Counted from the stretch's first letter, positions 8,732 to 18,413 are shown. The stretch is 64,000 bases of DNA from Ohtaekwangia koreensis (GCF_900167975.1 NZ_FUZU01000005.1:457436-521435), one strand, 5' to 3'. The notes: generated from the letters alone by a model not told the origin. Numbers and translations: made by a program.

Positions 8732-9475
8732 TTAATTGATTTTATCGATGTGAGTTTTTCCGAAGATCAATCCTCTGCTCACCTGAGCATCTCCGTTGTA
8801 AGAAACCCGTGACTCTCCAAAGGAATTTACACGAAGCTCGTCTTGTGTGCTAAGTTTAATCTTACTTTCTCCATATATATTCGTAATGGTTGAGAAGCTT
8901 TTCAATGCTTGCGTGTCAATTTTGTTTTCACCAAAAAGTCTATATTTCTGATACTCTGCTGTGCCGCCCTTTATCTTTAATTCATTCTCACCATAGAGAC
9001 TCGTCTTCAGGTATTCAGCTTTCATGCCCGCCAGCGTTATTTCATTTTGTCCATAAGCTTTAAGTTTAAATTTCTTGGCCTTCAACTCACTGTTACAGGT
9101 AAGCTCCTGTGTTCCGCGGATCTCCAGGTGTTTTAACTGTTTGTAGGTAACGTAGGCAGTAACATTTGCATGGCGGTATATACTTTCCTTACCATGAAGG
9201 TTAGCGCGCTCCAGCTTGTCCACCACCTTGGCATCTTCCAGGTATAGATGAAGTGTTTTACCCTTTACTTCGATATTTATTTTATCCTGCGATACATTTG
9301 AATATACCAGGCGGATACCTTCATGATCGCCTTCTTCGAGGATAAGATTGATTTTCGGAGAAGCAATGACCTTGTTAAAGGAGCGGAGATCTTTCGTGAT
9401 TTCTTCCTGCGCGAATGAAGCGGTTGCCATCGCGAGCAGAAGAATGAAGAGCGAGGAGACTTTTATATTTTTCAT
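8732..9475 (-). CDS. secreted GIN-domain (DUF2807) protein
   Basis: The 247-residue protein has a signal peptide (SSLFILLLAMATASFA, cleavage near residue 22) and then a beta-helical region built of short repeats ending in G-E-x-x-I/L motifs (YGENELKIKGG, FGENKIDTQ, YGESKIKLS, FGESRVSYNG). This is the hallmark of the GIN/DUF2807 putative adhesin-head family, common in Bacteroidota and placed outside the inner membrane. The biochemical role of the family is not established. It is read alone; the upstream 130 nt before the neighbouring permease stop contains no recognisable promoter box. Confidence 0.82.
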   Translation of the reverse strand: MKNIKVSSLFILLLAMATASFAQEEITKDLRSFNKVIASPKINLILEEGDHEGIRLVYSNVSQDKINIEVKGKTLHLYLEDAKVVDKLERANLHGKESIYRHANVTAYVTYKQLKHLEIRGTQELTCNSELKAKKFKLKAYGQNEITLAGMKAEYLKTSLYGENELKIKGGTAEYQKYRLFGENKIDTQALKSFSTITNIYGESKIKLSTQDELRVNSFGESRVSYNGDAQVSRGLIFGKTHIDKIN

Positions 9476-9605
9476 AAATCAGTGTGTTGTTTCCATTCAG
9501 ACAACCTGTACGGGATTTACCCCTATGCTGTTATCAAAGTTATGTTAACGGAATTTTTGTGTTGCAGATTGTTCCGATCAACGATTAACTTGTAACACTC
9601 AACGA

Positions 9606-12032
9606 TTATTCATCCCGTAAGGAATTAACAGGATTACCCTGCGAAGCCCGCCATGCTCGGAAACTTACCGAGAAGAAAGCGATGACAAACGTTGTAATGG
9701 CTGCTACAATGAAAACCCACCACGGTGGTTCGATGTGATAGGCAAACTGCTTTAGCCAGAGGTGCATCAACCATCCGCTCACGGGCCATGCAAGAAGATT
9801 CGCGATCAGCACAAGTTTTAAAAAATCTTTGTTCAGTAAACGGATGATGCTGTGCTCTGTTGCTCCCATTACTTTTCTGATGCCGATCTCTTTAGTCCGT
9901 TGTTCCGCCATAAAGTTCGCGAGGCCAATCAGCCCGAGGCACGCGATGAAGATGGCGAGCAACGTAAACAACATAAAGGTCTGTCCAATGCGTTTTTCGG
10001 TCTGATGTTTCTTTTCAAAATTCCGGTCGAGGAAAGTATATTCGAAGGGAGCTTCGGGCGAATACTTTTTCCAAAGACTGCGAATGGTGTCAAGTGTCTG
10101 GTCCATTTTATCTCCGCGAATGCGAATTCCCATTTCCCAGTTCGGTTGCTTCCCCAATACAATCGCCATGGGTTGAATGGGATCTTTCAGCGATTGAAAA
10201 TTAAAATCCTGCATGATACCGATGACTTCATGCTCGATCGCTTTTTCATGACCACCATATATACTCCACAGTGTTTTTCCGGCCAACGTTTTCATTCCTA
10301 ATTTTTCTGCGGCAGTTTCATTGAGGATTACAGCCGTAGAGTCGGATCGAAATTCAGGAGAGAAAAATCGCCCGGTGATCATTTTATACTTCATCGTACG
10401 GAGATGATCGTAATCCATCTCGTATACATTCAACATATAGTCGCGTGCCGGTTCTGCTGTGCTGAATACAAATTGCCAGTCAATATTCGGAGGGAGGCGG
10501 TTGCAGTAGCTCGCCGCGAGGATAGATTTATGCTTTAGTAATTCCTTTTTGAAAGTCGCTCCGTTGTCACCGAGGTTCCGGGTATGAAGCAGATTTACTA
10601 TATTGTTTTTATCAAACCCCAGACTGGCCTGATGTATATATTTTAATTGCTGATATACCACCAGCGTAGCGATGATGAGTCCCGCAGAAATAAAGAACTG
10701 AAAAACTACCAATACATTCCGGATACCATAGCTGCGCATGCGAGAACGAATTCTTCCCTTCATCACTTCGATAGGAGAGAACATCGTCAGATAAAAGGCA
10801 GGATAGCTTCCGGCCAGTAAGCCTACAATGATTGCAAAGAGTGGCAGTCCCAACAGAAATGTAGGCGAGAGAATCACACGCATGCTGAGCTGCTTGTCTG
10901 CAAGTATATTAAATGGTAATAGCAGAATGCTGACGATAAACAACGCCAGCAGCATAGCGATGAGGATGTAAAAGAATGACTCCAGCATGAATTGTCCTAC
11001 CAGGCGCGAGGTTGCAGCGCCCACCGTTTTGCGTACGCCCACTTCTTTCGCACGACTTGCTGAACGTGCCGTAGAGAGGTTCATGAAGTTGATGCAGGCA
11101 AGCAGCGTTATAAATATAGCGATTGATCCAAATAGGTATATATACTGTATATTTCCGTTGTGCTCAATTTCATCCGTGAAGTAAGAATGCAGGTGAATGC
11201 TTAATAATGGTTGTGTAAAAAAGCTGAGTTCATTTCCCTGGTCTTTGAATTTATCAATGTTTACTCTTCGTAATTCTTCGAGCTCCGGATCTATATATTG
11301 CTTTACAAATGTGTGGAGCTTATCCTGTACGGGGGCGATGGACGCTTCCGGTTTTAATTTCAGGTAAGTAATGGCGCGGCCGGTTACCCAGCTTGCGCTA
11401 TGGATCTCATCCCAGGAAGCAAGCGAAAGAATGAACGTAAAGTGAAAGTGACTATTCCGTGGCGGGTCAGCAGCTATAACACTCACGCGTACGGTATACC
11501 CTTGTGCGATCACGATGGTTTTACCAATGGGAGTTTTATCACCAGCACCTTTATAATCGAAATAGCGCCTGGCAGCAGATTCTGTGATCACCACCTTTCG
11601 CATTCCGTGTAGCACGCTGTCGGCATTGCCTTCGATAAGTTTGAATTGGAAGAAGTGAAAGAAATTGGAGTCGGCCAGCAACAGGTTCGGTTCCGTGAAA
11701 GCCCGGTCTTCGTAGCGCACCGGAAACGTAGCCCAGCTTACGAGGCGTGTAGTCGATTCAATAGCATCACTTTCATGTTGAAGGGTCTTTGCAAGTGGAG
11801 CACCGGTATATACCGAAAGCGTTTTCTTTCCTTGCAGTATACCACGGAAGCCAACGCGGTATATACGTTTCGCGTCTGGATGAAATGTGTCGTAGCTTAG
11901 TTCATCGTAGATATAGAGTACAATCAGAAGGCTGCAGGCTATACCGATAGTGAGACCTGCGATATTAATAAACGAAAAGCCCTTGTGCCGGACCATGTAT
12001 CGCAACGCTATGGACAAATAACTTCTGATCAT
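9606..12032 (-). CDS. MacB/FtsX-like ABC transporter permease (duplicated, ~800 aa)
   Basis: The protein (808 residues from ATG 12032) has the layout of the large Bacteroidota permeases: TM1 near the N-terminus (FINIAGLTIGIACSLLIVLYIY), a MacB-type periplasmic core beginning ELSYDTFHPDAKRIYR, three TM helices with INFMNLSTARSASRAKEVGVRKTVGA, then a second TM/periplasmic/3-TM half with EIGIRKVMGA, ending NPVNSLRDE. That is eight predicted TM helices. Relatives move peptides, lipids or drugs, or transmit force to periplasmic partners, but need a separate ATPase, which is not encoded nearby. An upstream in-frame ATG at 12125 would add 31 atypical residues. It follows the paralogue at 12133-14523 by 100 nt and is probably in the same operon. 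Confidence 0.86.
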   Translation of the reverse strand: MIRSYLSIALRYMVRHKGFSFINIAGLTIGIACSLLIVLYIYDELSYDTFHPDAKRIYRVGFRGILQGKKTLSVYTGAPLAKTLQHESDAIESTTRLVSWATFPVRYEDRAFTEPNLLLADSNFFHFFQFKLIEGNADSVLHGMRKVVITESAARRYFDYKGAGDKTPIGKTIVIAQGYTVRVSVIAADPPRNSHFHFTFILSLASWDEIHSASWVTGRAITYLKLKPEASIAPVQDKLHTFVKQYIDPELEELRRVNIDKFKDQGNELSFFTQPLLSIHLHSYFTDEIEHNGNIQYIYLFGSIAIFITLLACINFMNLSTARSASRAKEVGVRKTVGAATSRLVGQFMLESFFYILIAMLLALFIVSILLLPFNILADKQLSMRVILSPTFLLGLPLFAIIVGLLAGSYPAFYLTMFSPIEVMKGRIRSRMRSYGIRNVLVVFQFFISAGLIIATLVVYQQLKYIHQASLGFDKNNIVNLLHTRNLGDNGATFKKELLKHKSILAASYCNRLPPNIDWQFVFSTAEPARDYMLNVYEMDYDHLRTMKYKMITGRFFSPEFRSDSTAVILNETAAEKLGMKTLAGKTLWSIYGGHEKAIEHEVIGIMQDFNFQSLKDPIQPMAIVLGKQPNWEMGIRIRGDKMDQTLDTIRSLWKKYSPEAPFEYTFLDRNFEKKHQTEKRIGQTFMLFTLLAIFIACLGLIGLANFMAEQRTKEIGIRKVMGATEHSIIRLLNKDFLKLVLIANLLAWPVSGWLMHLWLKQFAYHIEPPWWVFIVAAITTFVIAFFSVSFRAWRASQGNPVNSLRDE

Positions 12033-12132
12033 ACCATTTACGCTGTGAATATACGGCTGATTGATCAGAGTGCATAACGGTCGCGGCCTATCGTCAGATG
12101 TATAACCAACGAGAGGCCGAGACATTTACAAA

Positions 12133-14523
12133 CTACTCGCTTCGAAGTGCATCTACCGGATTACTGAGTGCTGCTTTCACAGCTTGGAAACTGATGGTAA
12201 TTAATGCTATAAGTATAGATGAAGCACCCGCAAGAATAAAAATACCGGCACCAATAGAGATGCTATATTGGAAATCTTTCAGCCATTGGCTCATCACGAA
12301 ATATGAAATCATGCTGGCAATAATAAATGATATAGCGATGAGCACAACAAATTCTGCTGATAGCTTATAGAAGATTGAGGCATTGCTTGCACCCAATACT
12401 TTACGGATGCCGATTTCTTTTCTGCGCTGTTCGGCAGTGAAGGCAGAAAGTGCAAACAATCCCAAGCCTGCAATGATTATGGCCAACGCTGTAAAGTGTG
12501 TAAACATATTTGCAAAGGCTTGCTCGTTGCGATATAGATTTGCGAACTGTTCATCAAGGAAAGCATACTCAAACGTTGTTCCCGGATTTACTTTTTTCCA
12601 CGTCTCTTCAATGAAGGCGATGGTTGCTTTCATGTTTTCTGCTTTTACTTTTACAGCCATAGACGCGTTGTCTTTGTTGTAAAGCATAAACATCGGCTCA
12701 AGCTTGTGACGAATGGTGGCGAAATGAAAATCTTTTACGATGCCCACTACCGTATAGGTTGTAAGATCATTTACCGTGGCACCGGATTGCAGACTGATTT
12801 TTCTGCCGACAGGATCATTCCATTTAAGAAAACGTGCCATCTCTTCGTTAATGATCATCGATAGAGAATCATCATAGTCCAATGAGAAATTTCTGCCATC
12901 AGCGATCGTGATGCCCATGGTAGGGATGAAGTTTTCATCGGCTACCATAATGCTGGAGATGATATTTGTCTCGGCACTGACAGAGCCTTCCGGAAATATA
13001 TTCGTCCTTCCCAACTGTTGCCCCATACGCGCAGAAGATGTGCCGGCAGAGATTACAGCAGGTTTGCTAAGTAATTCATTTTTAAGCGTAGATGCATTGG
13101 CAACGATCTGCCCGTTTTGTTGCAGTGTAATCACTTGCTCGCGGCTATAGCCCAGGTCGGAGGTATATATAAAACGCATCTGCTGGTATACTATACCAGT
13201 GCCCACCATGAGTGCAATGGAAATTGTGAACTGTAAAACGACCAGTACTTTTCGCAGGCGGATACCTCCCTCCGAATTTTTAAAGGCTCCTTTCAAAACC
13301 AGGATTGGTTTAAAGGATGAGAGGATGAACGCAGGGTATAATCCGGCCAGGATTCCTACCGATAGAACAAGTGCAGTCAGGATTAGTATACTTTGTGGCT
13401 GAAGAAGAACGGTCACATCAGCAAAACGCTGATAGGCATTGTTCAACAACGGTACCACTACCAGTACGGCAGCAACAGCAATTACCGCGGCCATGCAGGT
13501 GACAAGAATAGACTCGATGAGGTGCTGAGCAATGAGTTGCTGGCGTACAGCACCAATGACTTTACGCATCCCGACTTCTTTTGCACGCCCCGCTGATTTG
13601 GCAGTAACCAGGTTCATGAAATTCACGGCCGCAAGAATTAGTATCAATACAGCGATCGTGGAGAGTACATATACATTTAAAACATCAGACTTGTTCGCGT
13701 TGGTTTCGAAGAGTATTTCTTTTGATTGGAGGTGTACATCCTGTAAGGGCTGAACCACAGGTGTAAAGAATTGATAGGCGTTGTTCTTTGTACTGATGGC
13801 TTTTAGTTTGGTATTCAGCTCCGCTACATTTGCAGGTTTATCCAACAGTAAATACGAGAAGCAGAAAATGCCTTGCCACGTATCAAGTGCCTGTCTTAAT
13901 CCATCTTCATTTTGCCCGGGTACAAGTGAGTGTAGCAGATCAAATTGCAAGTGCGAATTTTTAGGAAGATCTGCCAGTACAGCCGTAACATTCAGATCCG
14001 TATTTTGATTGAGCTTAACCGTTTTGCCAATTGGACTCTCGTCTCCAAAAATCTTTTTAGCGAGCGTTTGTGTGATGACTATAGATCCGGGTTTATCCAG
14101 CGCACCCGTTGTGGCGCCATCTACGATCGGAAAATCAAACACTTCAAATACAGAGGGATCTACACGAAAGGCAGCTTCACATTTCAACGGCTTATCATGA
14201 TAGCTCAAGTCATAGCGGCCACCTCCTGTAAAACGCACACTCTTGACAACCTCCGGCAATTCTTCTTCGGCAGCGGGGGCGAGTCGCGGTTGTGTTACCC
14301 CTACAAGTTTACTGCTTACACCTTCAGCGCTATCTATAGTAAGTACCCGAACGATGCGTGCATAGTGCGTGTGAAAAGTGTCGTACGATAAATCTTCAAC
14401 GATATATAGATAGATCACCATGCTTGCTGCGAGGCCGAACGCGAGACCAATGATCTTGATAAAGGAATATCCTTTTTGCTTCAACAGGTTTCGTAACCCG
14501 GAAATGAAATAGCTTTTAAGCAT
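12133..14523 (-). CDS. MacB/FtsX-like ABC transporter permease (duplicated, ~800 aa)
   Basis: This 796-residue paralogue of the downstream gene has the same two-half plan: TM1 at IKIIGLAFGLAASMVIYLYIV, periplasmic core starting DLSYDTFHTHYARIVR, a three-TM bundle with VNFMNLVTAKSAGRAKEVGMRKVIGA, a second half with EIGIRKVLGA, and the tail NPVDALRSE. It starts with a standard ATG and is the first gene of the minus-strand permease pair. A TGGCAT-N5-TTGAC element 27 nt upstream (14550-14565) resembles a sigma-54 promoter. No ATP-binding subunit is encoded next to it, so it must recruit one from elsewhere. Transport substrate unknown. Confidence 0.86.
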   Translation of the reverse strand: MLKSYFISGLRNLLKQKGYSFIKIIGLAFGLAASMVIYLYIVEDLSYDTFHTHYARIVRVLTIDSAEGVSSKLVGVTQPRLAPAAEEELPEVVKSVRFTGGGRYDLSYHDKPLKCEAAFRVDPSVFEVFDFPIVDGATTGALDKPGSIVITQTLAKKIFGDESPIGKTVKLNQNTDLNVTAVLADLPKNSHLQFDLLHSLVPGQNEDGLRQALDTWQGIFCFSYLLLDKPANVAELNTKLKAISTKNNAYQFFTPVVQPLQDVHLQSKEILFETNANKSDVLNVYVLSTIAVLILILAAVNFMNLVTAKSAGRAKEVGMRKVIGAVRQQLIAQHLIESILVTCMAAVIAVAAVLVVVPLLNNAYQRFADVTVLLQPQSILILTALVLSVGILAGLYPAFILSSFKPILVLKGAFKNSEGGIRLRKVLVVLQFTISIALMVGTGIVYQQMRFIYTSDLGYSREQVITLQQNGQIVANASTLKNELLSKPAVISAGTSSARMGQQLGRTNIFPEGSVSAETNIISSIMVADENFIPTMGITIADGRNFSLDYDDSLSMIINEEMARFLKWNDPVGRKISLQSGATVNDLTTYTVVGIVKDFHFATIRHKLEPMFMLYNKDNASMAVKVKAENMKATIAFIEETWKKVNPGTTFEYAFLDEQFANLYRNEQAFANMFTHFTALAIIIAGLGLFALSAFTAEQRRKEIGIRKVLGASNASIFYKLSAEFVVLIAISFIIASMISYFVMSQWLKDFQYSISIGAGIFILAGASSILIALITISFQAVKAALSNPVDALRSE

Positions 14524-14549
14524 AGGTTGAGATTTGTAAATAGCATTCT

Positions 14550-14565
14550 GTCAATCCAAATGCCA
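14550..14565 (-). promoter_or_regulatory. sigma-54 (-24/-12)-like promoter element
   Basis: On the minus strand the sequence is TGGCATTTGGATTGAC, matching TGGCAC-N5-TTGC in the GG (-24) and TTG (-12) positions with A in place of C at -12. It ends 27 nt before the permease ATG. Two TGTCCG hexamers (14595-14600 and 14639-14644) lie 30-80 nt further upstream, where enhancer-binding proteins usually bind. The element before the other permease operon (40632-40647) has the same form. Confidence 0.4.
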
Positions 14566-14807
14566 CAAAAAAACCTTGTGAATGGAGAATAGAATGTCCG
14601 ATTTCCCAGGTTGGGGGATGGACGTTTCTGCACAAATTTGTCCGGTATCGCTCAATCACGGGTGGAAGTGAAGCAGTGGTTGGTTGCTTGATTTGGCCTT
14701 GTCATTTGGCATTCATGGAAGCAGATTTTCACGACGTATCAAATTTTCTGTGCGATAAACTCCATTTCAATCAGAGCACTATATTTGGTGAAGATTGTTA
14801 CAGCGAC

Positions 14808-15284
14808 ATGGCCAGAATATACCTCGAAGTATTTATTGAAGCTCCTGTGGAGAGAGTTTTTGATCTGTCGCGAAGTATAGATTTACACATGCAGTCGGCA
14901 TCTCAAACAAACGAGAAGGCTGTGCGTGGAAAAACTACAGGACTTATCGGATTGAATGAAACCGTAACCTGGCGCGCAAGACACTTCGGTATATACCAAT
15001 ACTTAACGGTAAAGATCACGGATTTCCAAAGTCCGTTTTCATTTACAGATGTAATGTTGAAAGGCGCATTCGCCTCCATGAATCATCGACATACATTTGA
15101 AGCGCAGGGGAGCGGAACCAAAATGACTGATGTGTTTGAATTTAGATCTCCCTTCGGATGGATTGGCAGAGCCGTAGATTTTATATACCTGAAAGAATAT
15201 ATGAAGCAGTTTCTGATAGTCAGGAATAACGAAATAAAGCGTGTTGCTGAAAGCGATGCGTGGCAAAAGTTTTTGATAAACTGA
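14808..15284 (+). CDS. SRPBCC/START-like ligand-binding family protein
   Basis: This 158-residue protein matches the SRPBCC fold: it begins MARIYLEVFIEAPVERVFDLSRSIDLH, a first strand followed by the helix-grip start, then a G-rich turn (RGKTTGLIGLNETVTWRARHFG) and DVMLKGAFASMNHRHTFE, with a long C-terminal helix. Relatives are annotated as START-like or cell-division-inhibitor-like proteins; ligands are generally unknown. An in-frame ATG at 14676 would add 44 poorly structured residues, so ATG 14808 is chosen. No signal peptide, hence cytoplasmic. Confidence 0.75.
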   Translation: MARIYLEVFIEAPVERVFDLSRSIDLHMQSASQTNEKAVRGKTTGLIGLNETVTWRARHFGIYQYLTVKITDFQSPFSFTDVMLKGAFASMNHRHTFEAQGSGTKMTDVFEFRSPFGWIGRAVDFIYLKEYMKQFLIVRNNEIKRVAESDAWQKFLIN

Positions 15285-15306
15285 TAATGAATAAAGTATA
15301 GTTAAG

Positions 15307-15774
15307 GTGAACAGAATTGTTGTTACGCTTAGTATTACATTGCTGTACTGCGTCAATGTTTTGGCACAAGACGGATCGGATATAGTATATTGTAAAATCA
15401 ATAAATTGAAATCTTCAGATATTGGGAAGGAGGCTCTTCTTGATTTTTACAGACGTTCTTTCCGGGGCATCTATATTGATACCGTTACGATAAATATTCA
15501 AAATAAACCTGTAAAATTAATCGAACATCGGGAGGATAATGGTTTTAACAACTGGTTCAACATGCAGTATCTCGAGTCTGTGGAACTTATAGATGGGATG
15601 AGAATCAAAGTTACAAAATCAAAGATCACTGCTATTACTTCAGATTCAATTCAAGTGGATAACTATATCCAGTACTACAGCGCATCCAATACTTTGATTG
15701 AAAGTAGATCTTCCATAGAGCCCTACCGGTTTAAAAAAAGAATGATCAACGAAATATTAATACATTTAGAATAA
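15307..15774 (+). CDS. secreted hypothetical protein
   Basis: The 155-residue frame starts at GTG 15307 with an acceptable signal peptide (RIVVTLSITLLYCVNVLAQ) and then soluble sequence with alternating beta-type segments (FRGIYIDTVTINIQNKPVKLIEH, DGMRIKVTKSKITAITSDSIQVDNYIQYY). I do not recognise the family. The 22-nt gap to the preceding gene would allow co-transcription. The GTG start and short length leave some doubt. Confidence 0.55.
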   Translation: MNRIVVTLSITLLYCVNVLAQDGSDIVYCKINKLKSSDIGKEALLDFYRRSFRGIYIDTVTINIQNKPVKLIEHREDNGFNNWFNMQYLESVELIDGMRIKVTKSKITAITSDSIQVDNYIQYYSASNTLIESRSSIEPYRFKKRMINEILIHLE

Positions 15775-15830
15775 CTTCCTGATTTCTATTTATAGCTTTA
15801 ATCCTCATCTATTATATATCTGAACACGAA

Positions 15831-16445
15831 ATGAAATACAACACACAATGGCTTATAGATAAGTTTGATAAAAGTGAAGCCATTGAATTTATTTTCTTCT
15901 GGGGACATACCAATAAACAGAACGAACCCGTGGGTAAATTTATATTTAGCCAATGGTACCCTTCAGTTTTTACGGTAGAAGATGTCGTATATAAAACCGC
16001 CGAGCATTGGATGATGGCTCAGAAGGCAAGGCTCTTTGGTGAGGAGGAGATTTTTCAAAAAATCATTCAAACCGAAAAGCCGGGAGAAGTAAAAGCGCTC
16101 GGCCGGCAGATCAGAAACTTTGATGAAACAAAGTGGAATGTATGGAAGTACGAGATCGTGAAAATAGGTTGTATCTATAAATTCCACCAAAACAAACTCC
16201 TGAAGGATTACCTGCTGGGCACAGGCGATAAAGTATTAGTCGAAGCAAGTCCATCAGATTTCATTTGGGGAATCGGATTGGCTCAAGATGCAAAGCATAT
16301 CGAGGACCCGCATGCATGGAGAGGTTCTAATTTGTTAGGCTTTGCGCTCATGGAGGCGCGTGATTTCTTGCGTTCAATAGGCGATGTAAAGTATATACCT
16401 GCAGAGATGTTGCCGGTCTGGCAAAGATTCCCGGAAGTTAATTAA
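15831..16445 (+). CDS. NADAR-domain (YbiA-like) protein
   Basis: This 204-residue protein is a single NADAR domain: FIFFWGHT near the N-terminus, the FSQWYPSVFTVEDVVYKTAEHWMMAQKA signature described by its parts FSQWYPS and YKTAEHWMMAQKA, then DFIWGIGL and a final NLLGFALMEARDFL helix. Characterised members are glycosidases: YbiA is linked to cleavage of riboflavin-pathway N-glycosidic intermediates, and other NADAR proteins remove ADP-ribose from nucleobases. Either role would be cytoplasmic. No toxin or riboflavin gene is adjacent, so the choice cannot be made from context. Length is slightly longer than the ~160 residues typical of YbiA. Confidence 0.85.
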   Translation: MKYNTQWLIDKFDKSEAIEFIFFWGHTNKQNEPVGKFIFSQWYPSVFTVEDVVYKTAEHWMMAQKARLFGEEEIFQKIIQTEKPGEVKALGRQIRNFDETKWNVWKYEIVKIGCIYKFHQNKLLKDYLLGTGDKVLVEASPSDFIWGIGLAQDAKHIEDPHAWRGSNLLGFALMEARDFLRSIGDVKYIPAEMLPVWQRFPEVN

Positions 16446-16468
16446 CGGCGTTGCCCGATCTTCCCTAA

Positions 16469-16489
16469 TCTGTGAATATATACCACAGA
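16469..16489. terminator. short stem-loop after the NADAR gene
   Basis: TCTGTG (16469-16474) and CACAGA (16484-16489) form a 6-bp stem around 9 nt, with CTAA/TTAG words flanking it in mirrored order. There is no strong T-run. The rest of 16446-16628 shows nothing else recognisable. Confidence 0.35.
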
Positions 16490-16628
16490 AGACGGTTAGC
16501 ATATAAACCGCCCCAAACAATCGATAGGAGTTTCCCGTTTCTATGAGCCCTTATCAGAAAGTAAAGATCACATTGTTGTTTTTTGTTTTCATATTAAACA
16601 CGATACTTGTAAACCTAATAATTTGTGT

Positions 16629-17522
16629 ATGCAAAAAATCTATTTGAGTGATGCTGGTCCTAAGGTTTCTCCTGCTGTATATGGTTTTTACAGGTGGGAT
16701 ACAGAACTGGAGAATGCTTCGGTTTCGATGGAGAAGATCGTGGCGTTATGCCTGGAGCTAGGCATCAATACATTCGATCACGCGGATACTTATGGATCCT
16801 CTCAGTGTGAAGAATTGTTTGGCAACCTGATCAGCAAAAAATCTTTTAAAAGAGAAGATATAGTGTTGTTTACGAAATGCGGCTTGCAACTGCCCCAGGG
16901 AACCAATCCTGCGGTGCGCGTGAAGCATTATGATACATCGGCACAGCACATTTTAAAAAGTGCTGAGAACTCGCTGCGTAAACTGAAAACAGATTACATC
17001 GATATATTCTTACTGGATCACCTCGATCATATATCAAACCTCGAGGAGACTGCTATTGCTCTGGAGCAACTGATGAAATCCGGTAAGGTCAAGCATATTG
17101 GTGTTGCTAACTTTTCGGTTTTTCAACATCAGTTGCTGGCTTCGTATATGCACACTGCGATTGTAACGCATCACCTTGAGCTGAACCTGCTCAATACAGC
17201 TGCGTTGGATAACGGACAGATCGACTATATCAAGCAACGTTATATGCGTCCATTGGCGTCAGCACCAGTAGCCAGTGGCAGAATAGCGACCGGTACAGAT
17301 GACCAAGCTGTACGTGTGCGTAAAAAGCTACAGGAAGTAGGCGCTAAGTATAACGTTGATATTGAATCTGTGGCGGTAGCCTGGTTGATTAAACTCGGGG
17401 CGCTTCCTTTGATCGGTACGCGCGATGAACAGCGTATCCGGAACATCGCGAATGCTTTTAACATTCAACTTGATCATCAGGATTGGTACGAGCTTTACAC
17501 AGCTTCACGCGGTGAAATATAA
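16629..17522 (+). CDS. aldo/keto reductase (YdhF-like)
   Basis: This NADPH-dependent oxidoreductase of 297 residues has the catalytic tetrad Asp50, Tyr55 (FDHADTYGSS), Lys83 (LFTKCG) and His131 (LLDHLDH) of the aldo/keto reductase superfamily, and the barrel strands PAVYGFYRW, KHIGVANFS and AVAWLIKLG that characterise the YdhF subgroup. Substrate not deducible. The start is ATG 16629; an in-frame TTG two codons earlier is less likely. It is followed after 9 nt by the PhzF-family gene and the two form an operon. Cytoplasmic. Confidence 0.87.
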   Translation: MQKIYLSDAGPKVSPAVYGFYRWDTELENASVSMEKIVALCLELGINTFDHADTYGSSQCEELFGNLISKKSFKREDIVLFTKCGLQLPQGTNPAVRVKHYDTSAQHILKSAENSLRKLKTDYIDIFLLDHLDHISNLEETAIALEQLMKSGKVKHIGVANFSVFQHQLLASYMHTAIVTHHLELNLLNTAALDNGQIDYIKQRYMRPLASAPVASGRIATGTDDQAVRVRKKLQEVGAKYNVDIESVAVAWLIKLGALPLIGTRDEQRIRNIANAFNIQLDHQDWYELYTASRGEI

Positions 17523-17531
17523 ATACAGGCC

Positions 17532-18320
17532 ATGCAGATAAACATATACCAGGTCGATGCCTTTACGGATACTATATTCGGTGGAAATCCAGCGTGTGTA
17601 GTGCCCCTGGAACATTGGCTTGAGGATGATATGTTATTGAAGATCACAAAAGAAAATGCAGTTGCTGAGACTGCATTTTTTATTCCTGCCGGCGACCACC
17701 ACCATATCCGTTGGTTTACTCCGGACATCGAGATGGATCTTTGTGGACATGCTACACTGGCAACAGCACATGTGCTCATGGAGCATCTTCGTATACCGGC
17801 TGACGTTGTTACCTTTGAAAGCAGGAGCGGTTTACTTACCGTGACAAGGCAAGCAGTAGGGTATACGTTGGACTTCCCTTCACGCATGCCAGTGGCGTGC
17901 GAGTTGCCTGAGATCATCCGACAAGGTATAGATCTTCAGCCAAAGGATGTGTTAAAAGCGCGCGACTATGTATTGGTATATGAGCGTGAAGAAGATATTC
18001 TAAATATAAAACTCAACCGTCAGGTTCTGGATCAGATCAACCTGGATCCTGGTGGAATTATAATTACAGCACCTGGAAATTCAGTCGACTTTGTTTCCAG
18101 ATTCTTTACAACCCAGGCAACACATTTTGAAGATCCGGTTACAGGCTCTGCACATTGTTCCCTGATTCCATTCTGGAGTAAACGTCTTAACAAAACCGAG
18201 ATGACCGCGTTGCAGCTTTCCGGTCGTGTTGGTAAACTTTATGGTGTGAATGCCGGTGACCGGGTATTGATTACTGGACAAGCGCGGACGTATTTGGTTG
18301 GTATGGCGCGAACTGAGTAA
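17532..18320 (+). CDS. PhzF family isomerase
   Basis: The 262-residue protein shows all PhzF landmarks: MQINIYQVDAFTD at the N-terminus, GGNPACVV, the catalytic Glu46 in AVAETAFF, IRWFTPDIEMDLCGHATLATAH with His73, and the second-domain repeat FEDPVTGSAHCSLIPFW. PhzF itself isomerises a dihydro-hydroxyanthranilate intermediate in phenazine synthesis, but most family members, including those without other phz genes nearby as here, act on unknown small acids. It is the second gene of a two-gene operon with the aldo/keto reductase. Confidence 0.9.
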   Translation: MQINIYQVDAFTDTIFGGNPACVVPLEHWLEDDMLLKITKENAVAETAFFIPAGDHHHIRWFTPDIEMDLCGHATLATAHVLMEHLRIPADVVTFESRSGLLTVTRQAVGYTLDFPSRMPVACELPEIIRQGIDLQPKDVLKARDYVLVYEREEDILNIKLNRQVLDQINLDPGGIIITAPGNSVDFVSRFFTTQATHFEDPVTGSAHCSLIPFWSKRLNKTEMTALQLSGRVGKLYGVNAGDRVLITGQARTYLVGMARTE

Positions 18321-18413
18321 AGATGAAGTCGTGATGGCAAACGTTGATAAGAAAAGCGAAGACAAAGGAAGCCAGCCGTCTGAATAGCTATAGCTTGAAA
18401 GTTTGAATATATT

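Noticed and set aside
18333..18387. 17-codon lysine-rich frame after the PhzF gene
   Set aside because: Too short to judge and no sign of a start signal or conservation.
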